34,861 bases of DNA, from NCBI GenBank assembly GCA_903929485.1, contig CAIYUY010000336.1, forward strand, positions 1 through 34,861, read 5' to 3'. The notes beneath the pieces are model-generated. The model was not told the origin of the DNA and ran no database searches. It saw only the letters and a list, made by a program, of their open reading frames with translations. Below, in pieces: positions 25,486 to 33,196 of this stretch (the stretch's first letter is position 1; each line of letters begins with the position of its first letter). This DNA is from an uncultured Desulfuromonadales bacterium (GTDB lineage: Bacteria > Desulfobacterota > Desulfuromonadia > Geobacterales > CAIOGM01). A program made the translations under genes and the position numbers.

Positions 25486-26550
25486 CTATATTTTCCCTTT
25501 CATACTGAAGACATACGCGAGGATTTCCGCAACGGCGCCGTACAGACTCTCCGGGATTTCATGTCCCTCCTTGACCTGCTCGTACAACTCCCGAGCGAGA
25601 AATCTGTTTTCCGCGATCATTACCTTGTGCTCCCGCGCGAGCTCCTTGATCCGCTGGGCAAGGTTATCTGTTCCCTTGGCAAGGACCATGGGCGCAGCCA
25701 TCCGTTCCCGATCATATTTCAGAGCCACGGCGTAATGGGTAGGATTCGTTATGATGACATCGGCCAGAGGAATGAGTTTCTGCATGCGGCGACGCGCCTG
25801 GGCAAATTGGAGACTCCGTATTTTCCCTTTAATAAGCGGATCTCCTTCCGAATCCTTATGCTCCTGCTTGACCTCTTCCTTGGTCATCTTGATGTTCGAA
25901 GTAAAACGCCACCGGACATAAAATAGATCGAGAACGGCCAAAACGAACAGGACACCGCAACTATTGAGGATCAACCGAAAGGAGAGGCGGCTGACGTAGG
26001 AGAATACGTCGTCCAGATCCCGCTCTCCCAGAAACGTCAACGTCTCCGCCTCACCACGGATGATCCCATAGGCGATATACCCCACAATGGTGATTTTCAA
26101 GGATGATTTCACCATCTCCACCACGGCGTCCTTGTTGAAAAGCCGCTTGAAGCCGCTGAGTGGATTCATGTTTTCGAATTTTAGCGACATCTTCTCCCAG
26201 TTGAGCGACACATCTCCCTGGGCATAATGGAGGGCAACCCCCGATACCATGACGGTGATCAGAAAGGGACCAAGAACCAGCCCCATGATTCCAAAAAATT
26301 TAACCATGAGACCATAGACTCCTCCCTCGGTGACCTGGGAAGGCTCAAGATTGGCCAGTATCTCCCGACTGCTCTTTTCCAGAGTGGAAAGCATGTTACG
26401 ACCGGTGATGAAGAGGATAATAATTCCCGCAAGGAGGGTTATGGTGGAATTAAGGTCGCGACTTCGGGGGGGGCCGCTTTCTTTCAGCGCATCATCACGC
26501 CGTTTACCGGTGGGTTCTTCTGTTTTTGAATGTTTGTCTTCATCCGCCAT
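25486..26550 (-). CDS. flhB: Flagellar export switch protein FlhB
   Basis: The 354-residue protein opens MADEDKHSKTEEPTGKRRDD, the standard FlhB start. Four TM helices lie in the first ~215 residues, and the cytoplasmic domain follows (KMTKEEVKQEHKDSEGDPLI, then KGKIRSLQFAQARRRM). The autocleavage motif NPTH is at about residue 268, in VIITNPTHYAVALKYD. FlhB cleaves between N and P and, on a signal from FliK, switches export from hook to filament substrates. It follows fliR by 4 bp and ends the fliL operon. flhA does not follow; the kinase cassette does. Length and all key residues are normal. Confidence 0.97.
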   Translation of the reverse strand: MADEDKHSKTEEPTGKRRDDALKESGPPRSRDLNSTITLLAGIIILFITGRNMLSTLEKSSREILANLEPSQVTEGGVYGLMVKFFGIMGLVLGPFLITVMVSGVALHYAQGDVSLNWEKMSLKFENMNPLSGFKRLFNKDAVVEMVKSSLKITIVGYIAYGIIRGEAETLTFLGERDLDDVFSYVSRLSFRLILNSCGVLFVLAVLDLFYVRWRFTSNIKMTKEEVKQEHKDSEGDPLIKGKIRSLQFAQARRRMQKLIPLADVIITNPTHYAVALKYDRERMAAPMVLAKGTDNLAQRIKELAREHKVMIAENRFLARELYEQVKEGHEIPESLYGAVAEILAYVFSMKGKI

Positions 26551-26554
26551 GGAA

Positions 26555-27343
26555 TCAGGCTCCCAACAGTCGAAACAGGGTGGTTATCTGCTGTGATAGA
26601 GTGAGGAAGGCGTTTCCGAGGATATGGAAGAAGACCTTTACGGTAATCCCCAGAACGATGAATCCCAGACCGATATTCAGAGGAAAGCTCATCATGAAAA
26701 TATTCATCTGGGGGAAAATACGCGCCATAACCCCCAGGGATACGGTGGCGGCCAACAGCGACGCCATCAGGGGGGCCGCCAGTTTGATGGCCAGGGTAAA
26801 AATCCCCCCCGTCGTCGCCACGACGAAGGTAAGCAATTCACCGCTTACATGCCACGCTCCCAGTGGAATCAACTGATAACTCTCCATGATGGCGCGCAGG
26901 AACAGATGGTGCATCCCCAGGGACATGAACAGGAGCGTCGCCAGCAAGTTCTCCAGCACGGATAATACGGAGACTTGCGTCCCCATGGTGGGATCGAACA
27001 GGGAAGCGGTGGTGAACCCCATCTGCATGCCGATGAATTGCCCGCAGAATTCCACCGCGGAAAAAATCACCTGAGACAACAGTCCCAAGGAGAGCCCGAC
27101 AAGAACTTCCCTGGCCACGAGAAGACCCAGGGAAAGGACATCTTCCGGGACTGCCGTCAGGTAAACTCGAACGACCGGAAAAAATACCAGTGACATGGAA
27201 AAGATGAGAACAATCTTGATCCTGGTGGGAACTCCTTTGCCGCCGAAAAGAGGAATGGCCGAAAAGAGGCCTGCCATCCGCCCCAACACCAGGACAAACA
27301 GGGTAAACTCAGCCACATCGGCAAGATGAAACAGGGAAGACAC
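26555..27343 (-). CDS. fliR: Flagellar export protein FliR
   Basis: The 262-residue membrane protein has about six hydrophobic helices and family landmarks such as LGRMAGLFSAIPLFGGKGVP near residue 22, and QVIFSAVEFCGQFIGMQMGF with TTASLFDPTMGTQVSVL around residues 85-120. FliR joins FliP and FliQ in the export gate that crosses the inner membrane. The start is GTG (27343), with GAGG 8 nt upstream, and lies 2 nt after the fliQ stop. No other start fits the conserved N-terminus. Confidence 0.95.
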   Translation of the reverse strand: MSSLFHLADVAEFTLFVLVLGRMAGLFSAIPLFGGKGVPTRIKIVLIFSMSLVFFPVVRVYLTAVPEDVLSLGLLVAREVLVGLSLGLLSQVIFSAVEFCGQFIGMQMGFTTASLFDPTMGTQVSVLSVLENLLATLLFMSLGMHHLFLRAIMESYQLIPLGAWHVSGELLTFVVATTGGIFTLAIKLAAPLMASLLAATVSLGVMARIFPQMNIFMMSFPLNIGLGFIVLGITVKVFFHILGNAFLTLSQQITTLFRLLGA

Positions 27344-27345
27344 GA

Positions 27346-27615
27346 TCAGTGCCTCATATTAACAATCATTCCATAGATTTCCCGGGTGAAGTCGGACATG
27401 TAACTCATCATCCAGGGGAAGAAGACGATCATCGCCACCATGACCGCGACAATCTTGGGGACAAAGGCAAGGGTTGCTTCATTGATTGAGGTCACCGTCT
27501 GAAAAATACTCACCGCAAGCCCCACGACGAGACTGAAGATCAGAAGCGGCGCCGACAACATGAGTGTTACCTCGAAACTACGCCGCGCCAGTTGTACTAT
27601 CAACTCAGGGGTCAT
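27346..27615 (-). CDS. fliQ: Flagellar export protein FliQ
   Basis: The 89-residue protein has two hydrophobic helices and the sequence MTPELIVQLARRSFEVTLML, then GLAVSIFQTVTSINEATLAF and VPKIVAVMVAMIVFFPWMM, matching FliQ closely. Four copies enclose the FliP-FliR gate. Its ribosome-binding site is AAGGAG. It sits between fliP (13 bp upstream) and fliR (2 bp downstream). Confidence 0.96.
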   Translation of the reverse strand: MTPELIVQLARRSFEVTLMLSAPLLIFSLVVGLAVSIFQTVTSINEATLAFVPKIVAVMVAMIVFFPWMMSYMSDFTREIYGMIVNMRH

Positions 27616-27628
27616 GGGGAACTCCTTT

Positions 27629-28393
27629 TTATCCGAAACTCTTCACAAGAGAACCAATGACAAGTCCCCAACCGTCCACAAGGACAAAAAGAAGGATTTT
27701 GAAGGGGAGCGAGATCATGGCAGGCGGCAGCATCATCATCCCCATGGACATGAGTACCGAAGCGACCACCATGTCCAGCACCAGAAAGGGAATATAGATA
27801 AGAAAACCGATCTGAAAAGCCGTACGCAACTCACTGATAATGAATGCCGGAATAATGGTGAGGGTCGGGACATCTTCGGCATTCTTGGGACGAGCCTGCT
27901 TGGAAAGACTTATGAAAAGCGCCAGATCTTTCTCCCGCACCTGGGAAAGCATGAACTTCCTGATGGGAGCGATCCCCCGCTCAAGCGCCTGCTCCTGGGA
28001 GATGGTCTGCGCCTTGAACGGTTCCAATGCCTGGGTATTAACCTGCTGCCAGACAGGAGTCATGATAAAAAATGTAATAAACAACGAAAGGCCGATGATT
28101 ATCTGGTTGGACGGCGCCTGTTGAGTCCCCATGGCGTTTCTCAGGAAAGAAAGAACCACGACGATGCGGGTGAACGAGGTGGTCATGATGAGCAGCGCCG
28201 GCGCCAGGGATAGAACCGTCATGAGGAACAGAATCTGGATCACGACCGCCGTTTCACCCGGCTTCGCGGACTTCCCCATCCCCAGGCTGCCGAGGGTGGG
28301 TAAAGCCAACGGTTCAGCAACCGCAATTCCGGCTACCAGAAGGATCATCCCCACAACCAGCAGTGCGACATTTTTTTTAGTCATCACCATCAT
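27629..28393 (-). CDS. fliP: Flagellar export protein FliP
   Basis: The 254-residue protein has a cleavable signal sequence (to about residue 26, AGIAVAEPLALP), then VIQILFLMTVLSLAPALLIM, TTSFTRIVVVLSFLRNAMGT and QQAPSNQIIIGLSLFITFFI, the typical FliP core. The C-terminal half has LDMVVASVLMSMGMMMLPPA. FliP forms the central pore of the export gate. The first ATG (28393) overlaps the fliO stop (ATGA, 28390-28393) and has GGAG 6 nt upstream; Met codons 2 and 4 are alternatives. Confidence 0.97.
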   Translation of the reverse strand: MMVMTKKNVALLVVGMILLVAGIAVAEPLALPTLGSLGMGKSAKPGETAVVIQILFLMTVLSLAPALLIMTTSFTRIVVVLSFLRNAMGTQQAPSNQIIIGLSLFITFFIMTPVWQQVNTQALEPFKAQTISQEQALERGIAPIRKFMLSQVREKDLALFISLSKQARPKNAEDVPTLTIIPAFIISELRTAFQIGFLIYIPFLVLDMVVASVLMSMGMMMLPPAMISLPFKILLFVLVDGWGLVIGSLVKSFG

Positions 28394-28863
28394 CCTTGGC
28401 TCCGGGGGAAAGTCGACAGGAGTCGAGGAAACGTCACCTTACCCATCATTCCTTCCATCTTCGCCTGAAATTTCGTTCCGGACAACGGCGAACATTGCGC
28501 CAGATCCAACACCTCGGCATCTTCCACCATATCGATCTGCTTGATGAGGCTAAGACCATCGGCGCCATTGCTAAGGAGCAGGTACTCACCGGCTACTTCC
28601 ACAAGAATCAGCGATTTCTTCGGAGACAGAGAGCGTGACTCCACTACCCGGATATAGCTCCTGAACCCCTGTTTTCCGGAAAACCCGGGAAGACTCCGTC
28701 GGGCCAGAAACGCCAGGAGATATACAGCCCCCACCACAATGGCCAGCGCGGAGAACATTTGCAGCATGCAGGTCAAAAAGCTGAACCCGCTGCCGCCGCC
28801 GGCGTCTCCCCAGGCGATGCCGGGGATGAGCCCCCCTGCCATGATCGCCGTGAAAAGCTTCAT
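28390..28863 (-). CDS. fliO: Flagellar biosynthesis protein FliO
   Basis: The 157-residue protein has an N-terminal hydrophobic stretch (probably a signal, to about residue 19), one TM helix (LQMFSALAIVVGAVYLLAFL, about 34-53), and a small cytoplasmic β domain with VVESRSLSPKKSLILVEVAG and EYLLLSNGADGLSLI, the FliO pattern. FliO helps FliP assemble. It lies between fliN and fliP with ATGA overlaps at both ends, its usual place. The C-terminal tail after SLIKQIDM is variable. Confidence 0.9.
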   Translation of the reverse strand: MKLFTAIMAGGLIPGIAWGDAGGGSGFSFLTCMLQMFSALAIVVGAVYLLAFLARRSLPGFSGKQGFRSYIRVVESRSLSPKKSLILVEVAGEYLLLSNGADGLSLIKQIDMVEDAEVLDLAQCSPLSGTKFQAKMEGMMGKVTFPRLLSTFPRSQG

Positions 28864-29165
28864 AATACCTTCTCCATCCTCTCGGTGGGACTGACGATAT
28901 CCACTAAACGGACACCGAACTTCTCGTTGACCACCACAGCCTCGCCCCGGGCGACCAGTTTGGAGTTAACATAGATATCAAGAGGATCTCCGGCAAGCTT
29001 GGACAATTCGACAACGGATCCCTGATTCAGCTTCAGAACCTCTTTCACCAGCAGATTTGTCCGCCCCAGTTCAACGGTCAGCTGAAGAGGGATGTCCAGA
29101 ATAAAGTTCAGCTTCTGCATCTCCAGTTCAAGTTCGGCGCCATCATGCTCATTCCGTTCACTCAT
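28860..29165 (-). CDS. fliN: Flagellar motor switch protein FliN
   Basis: The 101-residue protein holds the SpoA domain: LNFILDIPLQLTVELGRTNL, then LVKEVLKLNQGSVVELSKLA, GDPLDIYVNSKLVARGEAVV and VNEKFGVRLVDIVSP. The short polar N-terminus (to about residue 18) precedes it. FliN forms the base of the C ring with FliM and FliG, sets motor direction and helps dock export substrates. ATGA overlaps link it to fliM and fliO. Confidence 0.96.
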   Translation of the reverse strand: MSERNEHDGAELELEMQKLNFILDIPLQLTVELGRTNLLVKEVLKLNQGSVVELSKLAGDPLDIYVNSKLVARGEAVVVNEKFGVRLVDIVSPTERMEKVL

Positions 29166-30151
29166 AGTACTTCCTCCCTGGTGACATTACGTAGTATCTG
29201 AAGAGCCTTGTTTCCGCGATAAACACCAGGGGAGCCAAGAAACTTACTGACACCGCCGACTTTCATCACCATGGGACTCTGAACATCCTTGTTGAGCATG
29301 ACGGTATCGCCGATTTCCAGATGGAGAAGCTCACGCAAGGTAATGTTGGCATGCCCCATCTCCACGTTGACCGCCATGGGCGCGTCACAGAGTTCAGTAG
29401 AAAGTTTGAATGTCCACTTGGGGTCACGGGTCTCCGTGTCTATCTGTCCGCCGTATTTAAGTTTTTCCTTGATGGGATCAACCGTCATATACGGGATCGC
29501 GAAGACCATGCTCCCCCGGGTATTTTCGATTTGAATTTCCAGTTCCATGGAAACCACGAGATATTCGGGCGGAACAATATTGACGAGACGCGGGTTCATT
29601 TCCAGGCGGAGCAGATTCATCTTGGCGTCATGCTGTAGATGCACCCAGGACTTTTCCATATCAAGGAGCGCATCCTTCATGATCTTCTGCATGATTCTCA
29701 ATTCGATGGAGGTGTAGAGCCGGTTGTTTTCCATGATGCTGGGGGCGCCGGAACCGCCCAAGACACTATCGATAATGGCGTAGACGAGATTGTTGTCCAT
29801 GGTCAACACCGAGGCGCCTTTAAGGGGATCGATTTTAAAGATCCCCATGCAGACCGGCGACGGCAGGGTCTTGAGAAAGTCGTCGAATTTATAGGGCCTT
29901 GCCCCTATTTTTTTAATTTCCACAATCTTTCTGAGTCGGTTGGACATGGAAACCCGATGATGACGGATGAAACTGTCATAAACGATATCCAGATTGGGCA
30001 TCAGCCCTTTGTGAGCCGTGGTATTGAAGAGATCGTAGGGGACGACCCCCCCTCGTTCGCGCGCCAACTCCTTTTCGGGATCGATGCGCCCTTCTGAAAC
30101 CGCAGCCAGCAGGGCTTCAATTTCATCTTTTGTCAGCAACTTATCCATCAT
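29162..30151 (-). CDS. fliM: Flagellar motor switch protein FliM
   Basis: The 329-residue protein begins MMDKLLTKDEIEALLAAVSE; LTKDEIEALL is the CheY-P-binding peptide. The CheC-like middle domain contains LDIVYDSFIRHHRVSMSNRL and ASVLTMDNNLVYAIIDSVLG, and the C-terminal SpoA domain has LRELLHLEIGDTVMLNKDVQ. FliM links FliG and FliN in the C ring and senses phospho-CheY. It starts 20 bp after fliL and overlaps fliN by ATGA. Either of the two opening Met codons could be used. Confidence 0.97.
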   Translation of the reverse strand: MMDKLLTKDEIEALLAAVSEGRIDPEKELARERGGVVPYDLFNTTAHKGLMPNLDIVYDSFIRHHRVSMSNRLRKIVEIKKIGARPYKFDDFLKTLPSPVCMGIFKIDPLKGASVLTMDNNLVYAIIDSVLGGSGAPSIMENNRLYTSIELRIMQKIMKDALLDMEKSWVHLQHDAKMNLLRLEMNPRLVNIVPPEYLVVSMELEIQIENTRGSMVFAIPYMTVDPIKEKLKYGGQIDTETRDPKWTFKLSTELCDAPMAVNVEMGHANITLRELLHLEIGDTVMLNKDVQSPMVMKVGGVSKFLGSPGVYRGNKALQILRNVTREEVL

Positions 30152-30171
30152 AACCTACCCTCGATCGGAGC

Positions 30172-30678
30172 TTACTGTACCACAAAATCGGTAAAGAACA
30201 CCTTGGTAACCTTGCCCCGGGGAAATATCCTGCAGGCAGAGCTCATTATTTCTTGTTTGAGGCGGGTTTTCCCCGCAACATCCTTCACTTCATCCAGGGT
30301 TTTGGACGTGAGAAGCATGAGAATCGCATCTTTCACCTGGGGCAGATAAGGGTCAAGTTCGGCCTTCACCTCCTTCCCCTCCGATTCCACCTCGAATTCC
30401 ACCTTGAGCTTCAGGTAGCGGACATCCGAATTATCCCTGATATTGACGACAAAGGGCTCCATGGCGAAAATGGCGGCAGGTTCTTCATTTTTCTGGGCAT
30501 GCTTCCCGGATTTCTTCCCCGCTGACGGATGCGACGACTCTCCATCGCTACTCTTGAGATAAAAAAAGACTCCGGCGCCGATGCACACCAAACTTACCAC
30601 AAGAATCACCACGATCATCATGCTCTTCTTGTTGCCGGCTTCCGGTTTTTCTTCCGGTTCTTCTTCGTCTCTGGCCAT
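30172..30678 (-). CDS. fliL: Flagellar basal-body protein FliL
   Basis: The 168-residue protein has an acidic cytoplasmic tip (MARDEEEPEEKPEAGNKK), one TM helix (MMIVVILVVSLVCIGAGVFF, about 20-39), a Lys/Ser linker and a periplasmic stomatin-like FliL domain: FAMEPFVVNIRDNSDVRYLK, then KVEFEVESEGKEV, TSKTLDEVKDVAGKTRLKQE, and VTKVFFTDFVVQ at the C-terminus. FliL surrounds the stator units and supports torque. The ribosome-binding site is GGAGGAG. A σ54 promoter lies 75 bp upstream; this is the first gene of its operon. Confidence 0.95.
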   Translation of the reverse strand: MARDEEEPEEKPEAGNKKSMMIVVILVVSLVCIGAGVFFYLKSSDGESSHPSAGKKSGKHAQKNEEPAAIFAMEPFVVNIRDNSDVRYLKLKVEFEVESEGKEVKAELDPYLPQVKDAILMLLTSKTLDEVKDVAGKTRLKQEIMSSACRIFPRGKVTKVFFTDFVVQ

Positions 30679-30752
30679 TATTACTCCTCCGTCACAGAAT
30701 CATTAACTTCACTGATATACATAGCAACTCCTGGCCAATAGTTCAAGTACTG

Positions 30753-30768
30753 TGCAACAGAAGTGCCG
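30753..30768 (-). promoter_or_regulatory. σ54 promoter of the fliL-to-flhB operon
   Basis: The minus strand reads CGGCACTTCTGTTGCA: GGCAC at -24 and TTGCA at -12 with exact GG-N10-GC spacing. Start is expected near 30742, giving a leader of about 63 nt. A nearby look-alike at 30724-30737 is one base short in spacing and is not favoured. Confidence 0.87.
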
Positions 30769-30909
30769 AAAGTCGCACGAGAGGCGCAAATGGCGTTACG
30801 TACTGTTTAACCACGTTTTTTCACACCAGGGAAAGAATTTTCGCCATTTTCATGAAGGATAAGATGACGGAATCATCGGAATAGGAACGTCAGGGTTTTG
30901 ACAAAAGGC

Positions 30910-30948
30910 AAAAAAAATCCAGGGCAGCCATGAAGACCACCCCGGATT
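30910..30948 (-). terminator. Rho-independent terminator after flgE
   Basis: On the minus strand AATCCGGGG (30948-30940) pairs with CCCTGGATT (30924-30916), nine pairs including one G·T. Eight T residues (30917-30910) follow and overlap the base of the stem by two. It lies 28 bp past the flgE stop and separates flgE from the fliL promoter. Confidence 0.8.
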
Positions 30949-30976
30949 ACGAGTTGCGTTAAAAAAACAAATGGTA

Positions 30977-31876
30977 CTATCTCACCATCTGGATGGCATC
31001 GTTGGTCAGCTGATCATTAACGGTAATTGTTTTTGAGTTGGCGGAGTAAGCCCGCTGGGTGACAATCATATTAACCATCTCCGAAGCCATATCCACGTTA
31101 CTGGACTCAAGGGAGTTGGCGACCATTTTTTCCGTGGGTGACAGGATACTTCCGGCGGCATTGGCATAGGAGGCAGGCACACCGGCGGAAGGGGTTGCGC
31201 CATAGGTGGAATCGCCATTCTTCTGCAGTTCCCCCGGCACAAGAACCCTGATCACGCCGATTTTACCGGTTCCGGCAGCCGTCATCGCCAAACCATTGGT
31301 GTCCAAGGCATGAATCGTGCCATCGGCGTCAATCGCGTTGATTTTACCGAATGTTCCCACCACACCTCCCGCGGGTGCGGCCCCAGGGGTCCATGTGGCA
31401 AAATTTATGGAAGAACCGGCGCTATCCAGAACGAACTTCCCGTCCGGGTTCACCAGATAATTCCCCGCGGCCACGACGGGAGGCCCGGCGGAGGCGGCAG
31501 TATTGCTGACGGCGAACGAACCTGCCTTGGTCAGCTTCGCGGAGGTATTAGTATTCACGTTGGCGACGACCGTGGTCGGATCGGTCGTCACCGCAAAAAA
31601 GAGATTATCTCCTTGCAGCGCCACGTCGGAGATATTGGATGTAGTCTGCAGGGAGCCGCCATAGAACTGGTTCTCAACCTTCTGAACCTGGGTGCCGAGG
31701 CCGACCTGGGAGTTGTTATGGCCGATACTCTGGGAAAGGAGATCGGAGAAGATGGTGCGAGCGTCTTTATAGCCGATAGTATTGACGTTGGAGATGTTGT
31801 TACTGATGACGCCCATGGCTTCACTCTGGGCTTTCATGCCGTTAACACCGGTAAACATTGCTGATGTAATACTCAT
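30977..31876 (-). CDS. flgE: Hook protein FlgE, short form
   Basis: The 299-residue protein has the rod/hook N-terminal helix MSITSAMFTGVNGMKAQSEA, continuing MGVISNNISNVNTIGYKDAR, with the typical TIFSDLLSQS. The C-terminal D0 helix is LESSNVDMASEMVNMIVTQR, AYSANSKTITVNDQLTNDAI. Position after fliK, flgD and the TIGR02530 gene argues for FlgE rather than a rod protein. It is short (E. coli-type FlgE is ~400 residues), and the middle is Ala/Gly/Pro/Thr-rich, suggesting that an outer domain is reduced. FlgE monomers form the hook, whose length is set by FliK. AAGGAG lies 7 nt before the ATG. It is 223 bp from the previous gene, with two 7-bp-period arrays and a hairpin between. Confidence 0.85.
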   Translation of the reverse strand: MSITSAMFTGVNGMKAQSEAMGVISNNISNVNTIGYKDARTIFSDLLSQSIGHNNSQVGLGTQVQKVENQFYGGSLQTTSNISDVALQGDNLFFAVTTDPTTVVANVNTNTSAKLTKAGSFAVSNTAASAGPPVVAAGNYLVNPDGKFVLDSAGSSINFATWTPGAAPAGGVVGTFGKINAIDADGTIHALDTNGLAMTAAGTGKIGVIRVLVPGELQKNGDSTYGATPSAGVPASYANAAGSILSPTEKMVANSLESSNVDMASEMVNMIVTQRAYSANSKTITVNDQLTNDAIQMVR

Positions 31877-31905
31877 GACATATCTCCTTGTGGCAGTTGG
31901 GTAGC

Positions 31906-31931
31906 GGGATACCTCTGTCGGTCGGTATCCC
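31906..31931. other. Leader hairpin upstream of flgE
   Basis: GGGATACC (31906-31913) and GGTATCCC (31924-31931) are perfect 8-bp arms with a 10-nt loop, 30-55 nt before the flgE ATG. No T-tract follows on the minus strand. It may act on the stability or translation of the flgE mRNA; no other promoter of σ54 type is visible between it and the upstream gene. Confidence 0.45.
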
Positions 31932-31969
31932 AGGGCTTCCTCATGGAGGTCCAGCCCGTTAAAGTTCAG

Positions 31970-32046
31970 GGTTTTGGGTTCTAGGTTCTAGGTTTTGGGT
32001 TCTAGGTTCTAGGTTCTAGGTTCTAGGTTCTAGGTTCTAGGTTCAA
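31970..32046. repeat. Tandem heptanucleotide array (GGTTCTA)
   Basis: Eleven contiguous 7-bp units fill 77 bp. Eight are exact GGTTCTA, two are GGTTTTG (31970 and 31991), and the last is GGTTCAA. A further degenerate unit may precede at 31963. The array lies in the gap between the TIGR02530 gene and flgE, and 7 is not a multiple of 3, so it is non-coding. Such short arrays change length by replication slippage. Confidence 0.92.
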
Positions 32047-32064
32047 GTGCGTAAAATTCGTTTT

Positions 32065-32099
32065 CCATTATCAATTATCAATTGTCCATTATCAATTAA
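32065..32099. repeat. Second, AT-rich 7-bp-period array
   Basis: Five heptads follow in series: CCATTAT, CAATTAT, CAATTGT, CCATTAT, CAATTAA, giving a 14-bp direct repeat of TCCATTATCAATTA at 32064 and 32085. The array abuts the TAA stop of the TIGR02530 gene at 32100. It has the same period as the neighbouring GGTTCTA array but an unrelated sequence. Confidence 0.75.
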
Positions 32100-32486
32100 T
32101 TAAATGACTGCGGCCGAATCGATGTTGGTAATGACGCTGCCGATCATGCTCTTCCGGTCCATTGCCGTGATGACCGTCCGGTTGGCAACACTGACTACAA
32201 ATGCCGTATCTCCCTGCATGATGAGCGACTCCTTGCCACCTTTTTTCGCCACACTCTCCATGGCGCCGGCCAGATTTTTAAGGTCTGACCTGCTCAGTAT
32301 AATTCCCCGAGACCGAAGCCTTTCCTGTGCATGCTGGGAAAACCTGATCTCTCGCGAAGGATTTCTTTCATCTAATATTCTACCAAAGAGTGACGTCCCA
32401 ATCACCGAGACACCGCTTTGCGTACCAACCGGTGGCCAGTTCGGCTGAATTACGAGTGGTTCGGGATAAAAAACAGTGTCGATCAC
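32100..32486 (-). CDS. TIGR02530-type flagellar operon protein
   Basis: The 128-residue protein matches the small family named "flagellar operon protein" (TIGR02530), found between flgD and flgE in many bacteria: REIRFSQHAQERLRSRGIIL, then LAGAMESVAKKGGKESLIMQ, DTAFVVSVANRTVITAMDR and the ending ITNIDSAAVI. The biochemical role is not established. It starts at GTG (32486), 6 nt after the flgD stop, with a G-rich ribosome-binding site 9 nt upstream; no ATG fits. The N-terminal ~40 residues are Pro-rich and variable. Its stop codon directly touches the heptad array. Confidence 0.87.
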   Translation of the reverse strand: MIDTVFYPEPLVIQPNWPPVGTQSGVSVIGTSLFGRILDERNPSREIRFSQHAQERLRSRGIILSRSDLKNLAGAMESVAKKGGKESLIMQGDTAFVVSVANRTVITAMDRKSMIGSVITNIDSAAVI

Positions 32487-32492
32487 ATCATA

Positions 32493-33146
32493 TCACCCCC
32501 CTACACCTATGACGTTAGCCAGCGGCACATCGACCCCACCCGCCGTCAGAACCGGGTTACTCTGATCGGTTTTGATCCCGGAAACGACCGCTTTGATGAG
32601 TGGAGTACCGGTAGATGTGCTCCCATCCTTATTGACCCCGGAAACGGAAAACGAATAGTGTCCGGCAGCCGCTTGCGCCCCATTACTATCCAACCCATCC
32701 CACGCCATGCTCCCCTGACCAGTCGCCGCACTTCCACCTGTCAGCACCCGAACGACGGAACCGGAGTTATTCTGAATCGACACTTTAACCTGATCCGTCG
32801 GAGAGGCCAGACTGTAGTTAATTTGAGAGGTTCCACCGGCAGCCAGCTGAATATCCGAACCTTGGGCGGTAATCGTCTTGCCGATATACGAGACTGTGGA
32901 TGAATTCGACTGACCGTTAAGCGCGGCAATGACGCTGGCCAGGTTAGTATTTGTATTGTACGCCTGCTCCACCTGGGTAAGCTGAGCCATCTGCGCCACC
33001 ATGGCATTACTATCGGTAGGATTAAGCGGATCCTGATTTTGCAACTGCGTAACAAACAGCTTCATAAAATCATCTTTATTGAGACCGGTCGTTTTTTTCA
33101 TGCTGGCGTCTGCGGCAGTCGTGTTCGTTGTAACGGCAGTTACCAT
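32493..33146 (-). CDS. flgD: Hook-capping scaffold protein FlgD
   Basis: The 217-residue protein has the FlgD N-terminal signature GLNKDDFMKLFVTQLQNQDP, then LNPTDSNAMVAQMAQLTQVE, and a C-terminal FlgD Ig/tudor-like region containing GSMAWDGLDSNGAQAAAGHY and SFSVSGVNKDG. FlgD caps the growing hook and directs FlgE assembly; it does not remain in the mature structure. ATG 33146 is preferred; a GTG three codons earlier abuts the ribosome-binding site, which spaces well (8 nt) to the ATG. A σ54 promoter lies 51 bp upstream. Confidence 0.93.
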   Translation of the reverse strand: MVTAVTTNTTAADASMKKTTGLNKDDFMKLFVTQLQNQDPLNPTDSNAMVAQMAQLTQVEQAYNTNTNLASVIAALNGQSNSSTVSYIGKTITAQGSDIQLAAGGTSQINYSLASPTDQVKVSIQNNSGSVVRVLTGGSAATGQGSMAWDGLDSNGAQAAAGHYSFSVSGVNKDGSTSTGTPLIKAVVSGIKTDQSNPVLTAGGVDVPLANVIGVGG

Positions 33147-33196
33147 CTCGTTCACCCCCTTCTGTTTTTCCTACAACACTACTTACTGAATCTCTT

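Noticed and set aside
30724-30737. Second σ54-like site before fliL
   Set aside because: TGGCCAGGAGTTGC has GG-N9-GC, one base short of the strict spacing; the site at 30753-30768 has correct spacing.
31970-32099. CRISPR array
   Set aside because: The units are contiguous 7-mers without spacers, so this is a simple tandem repeat and not repeat-spacer structure.
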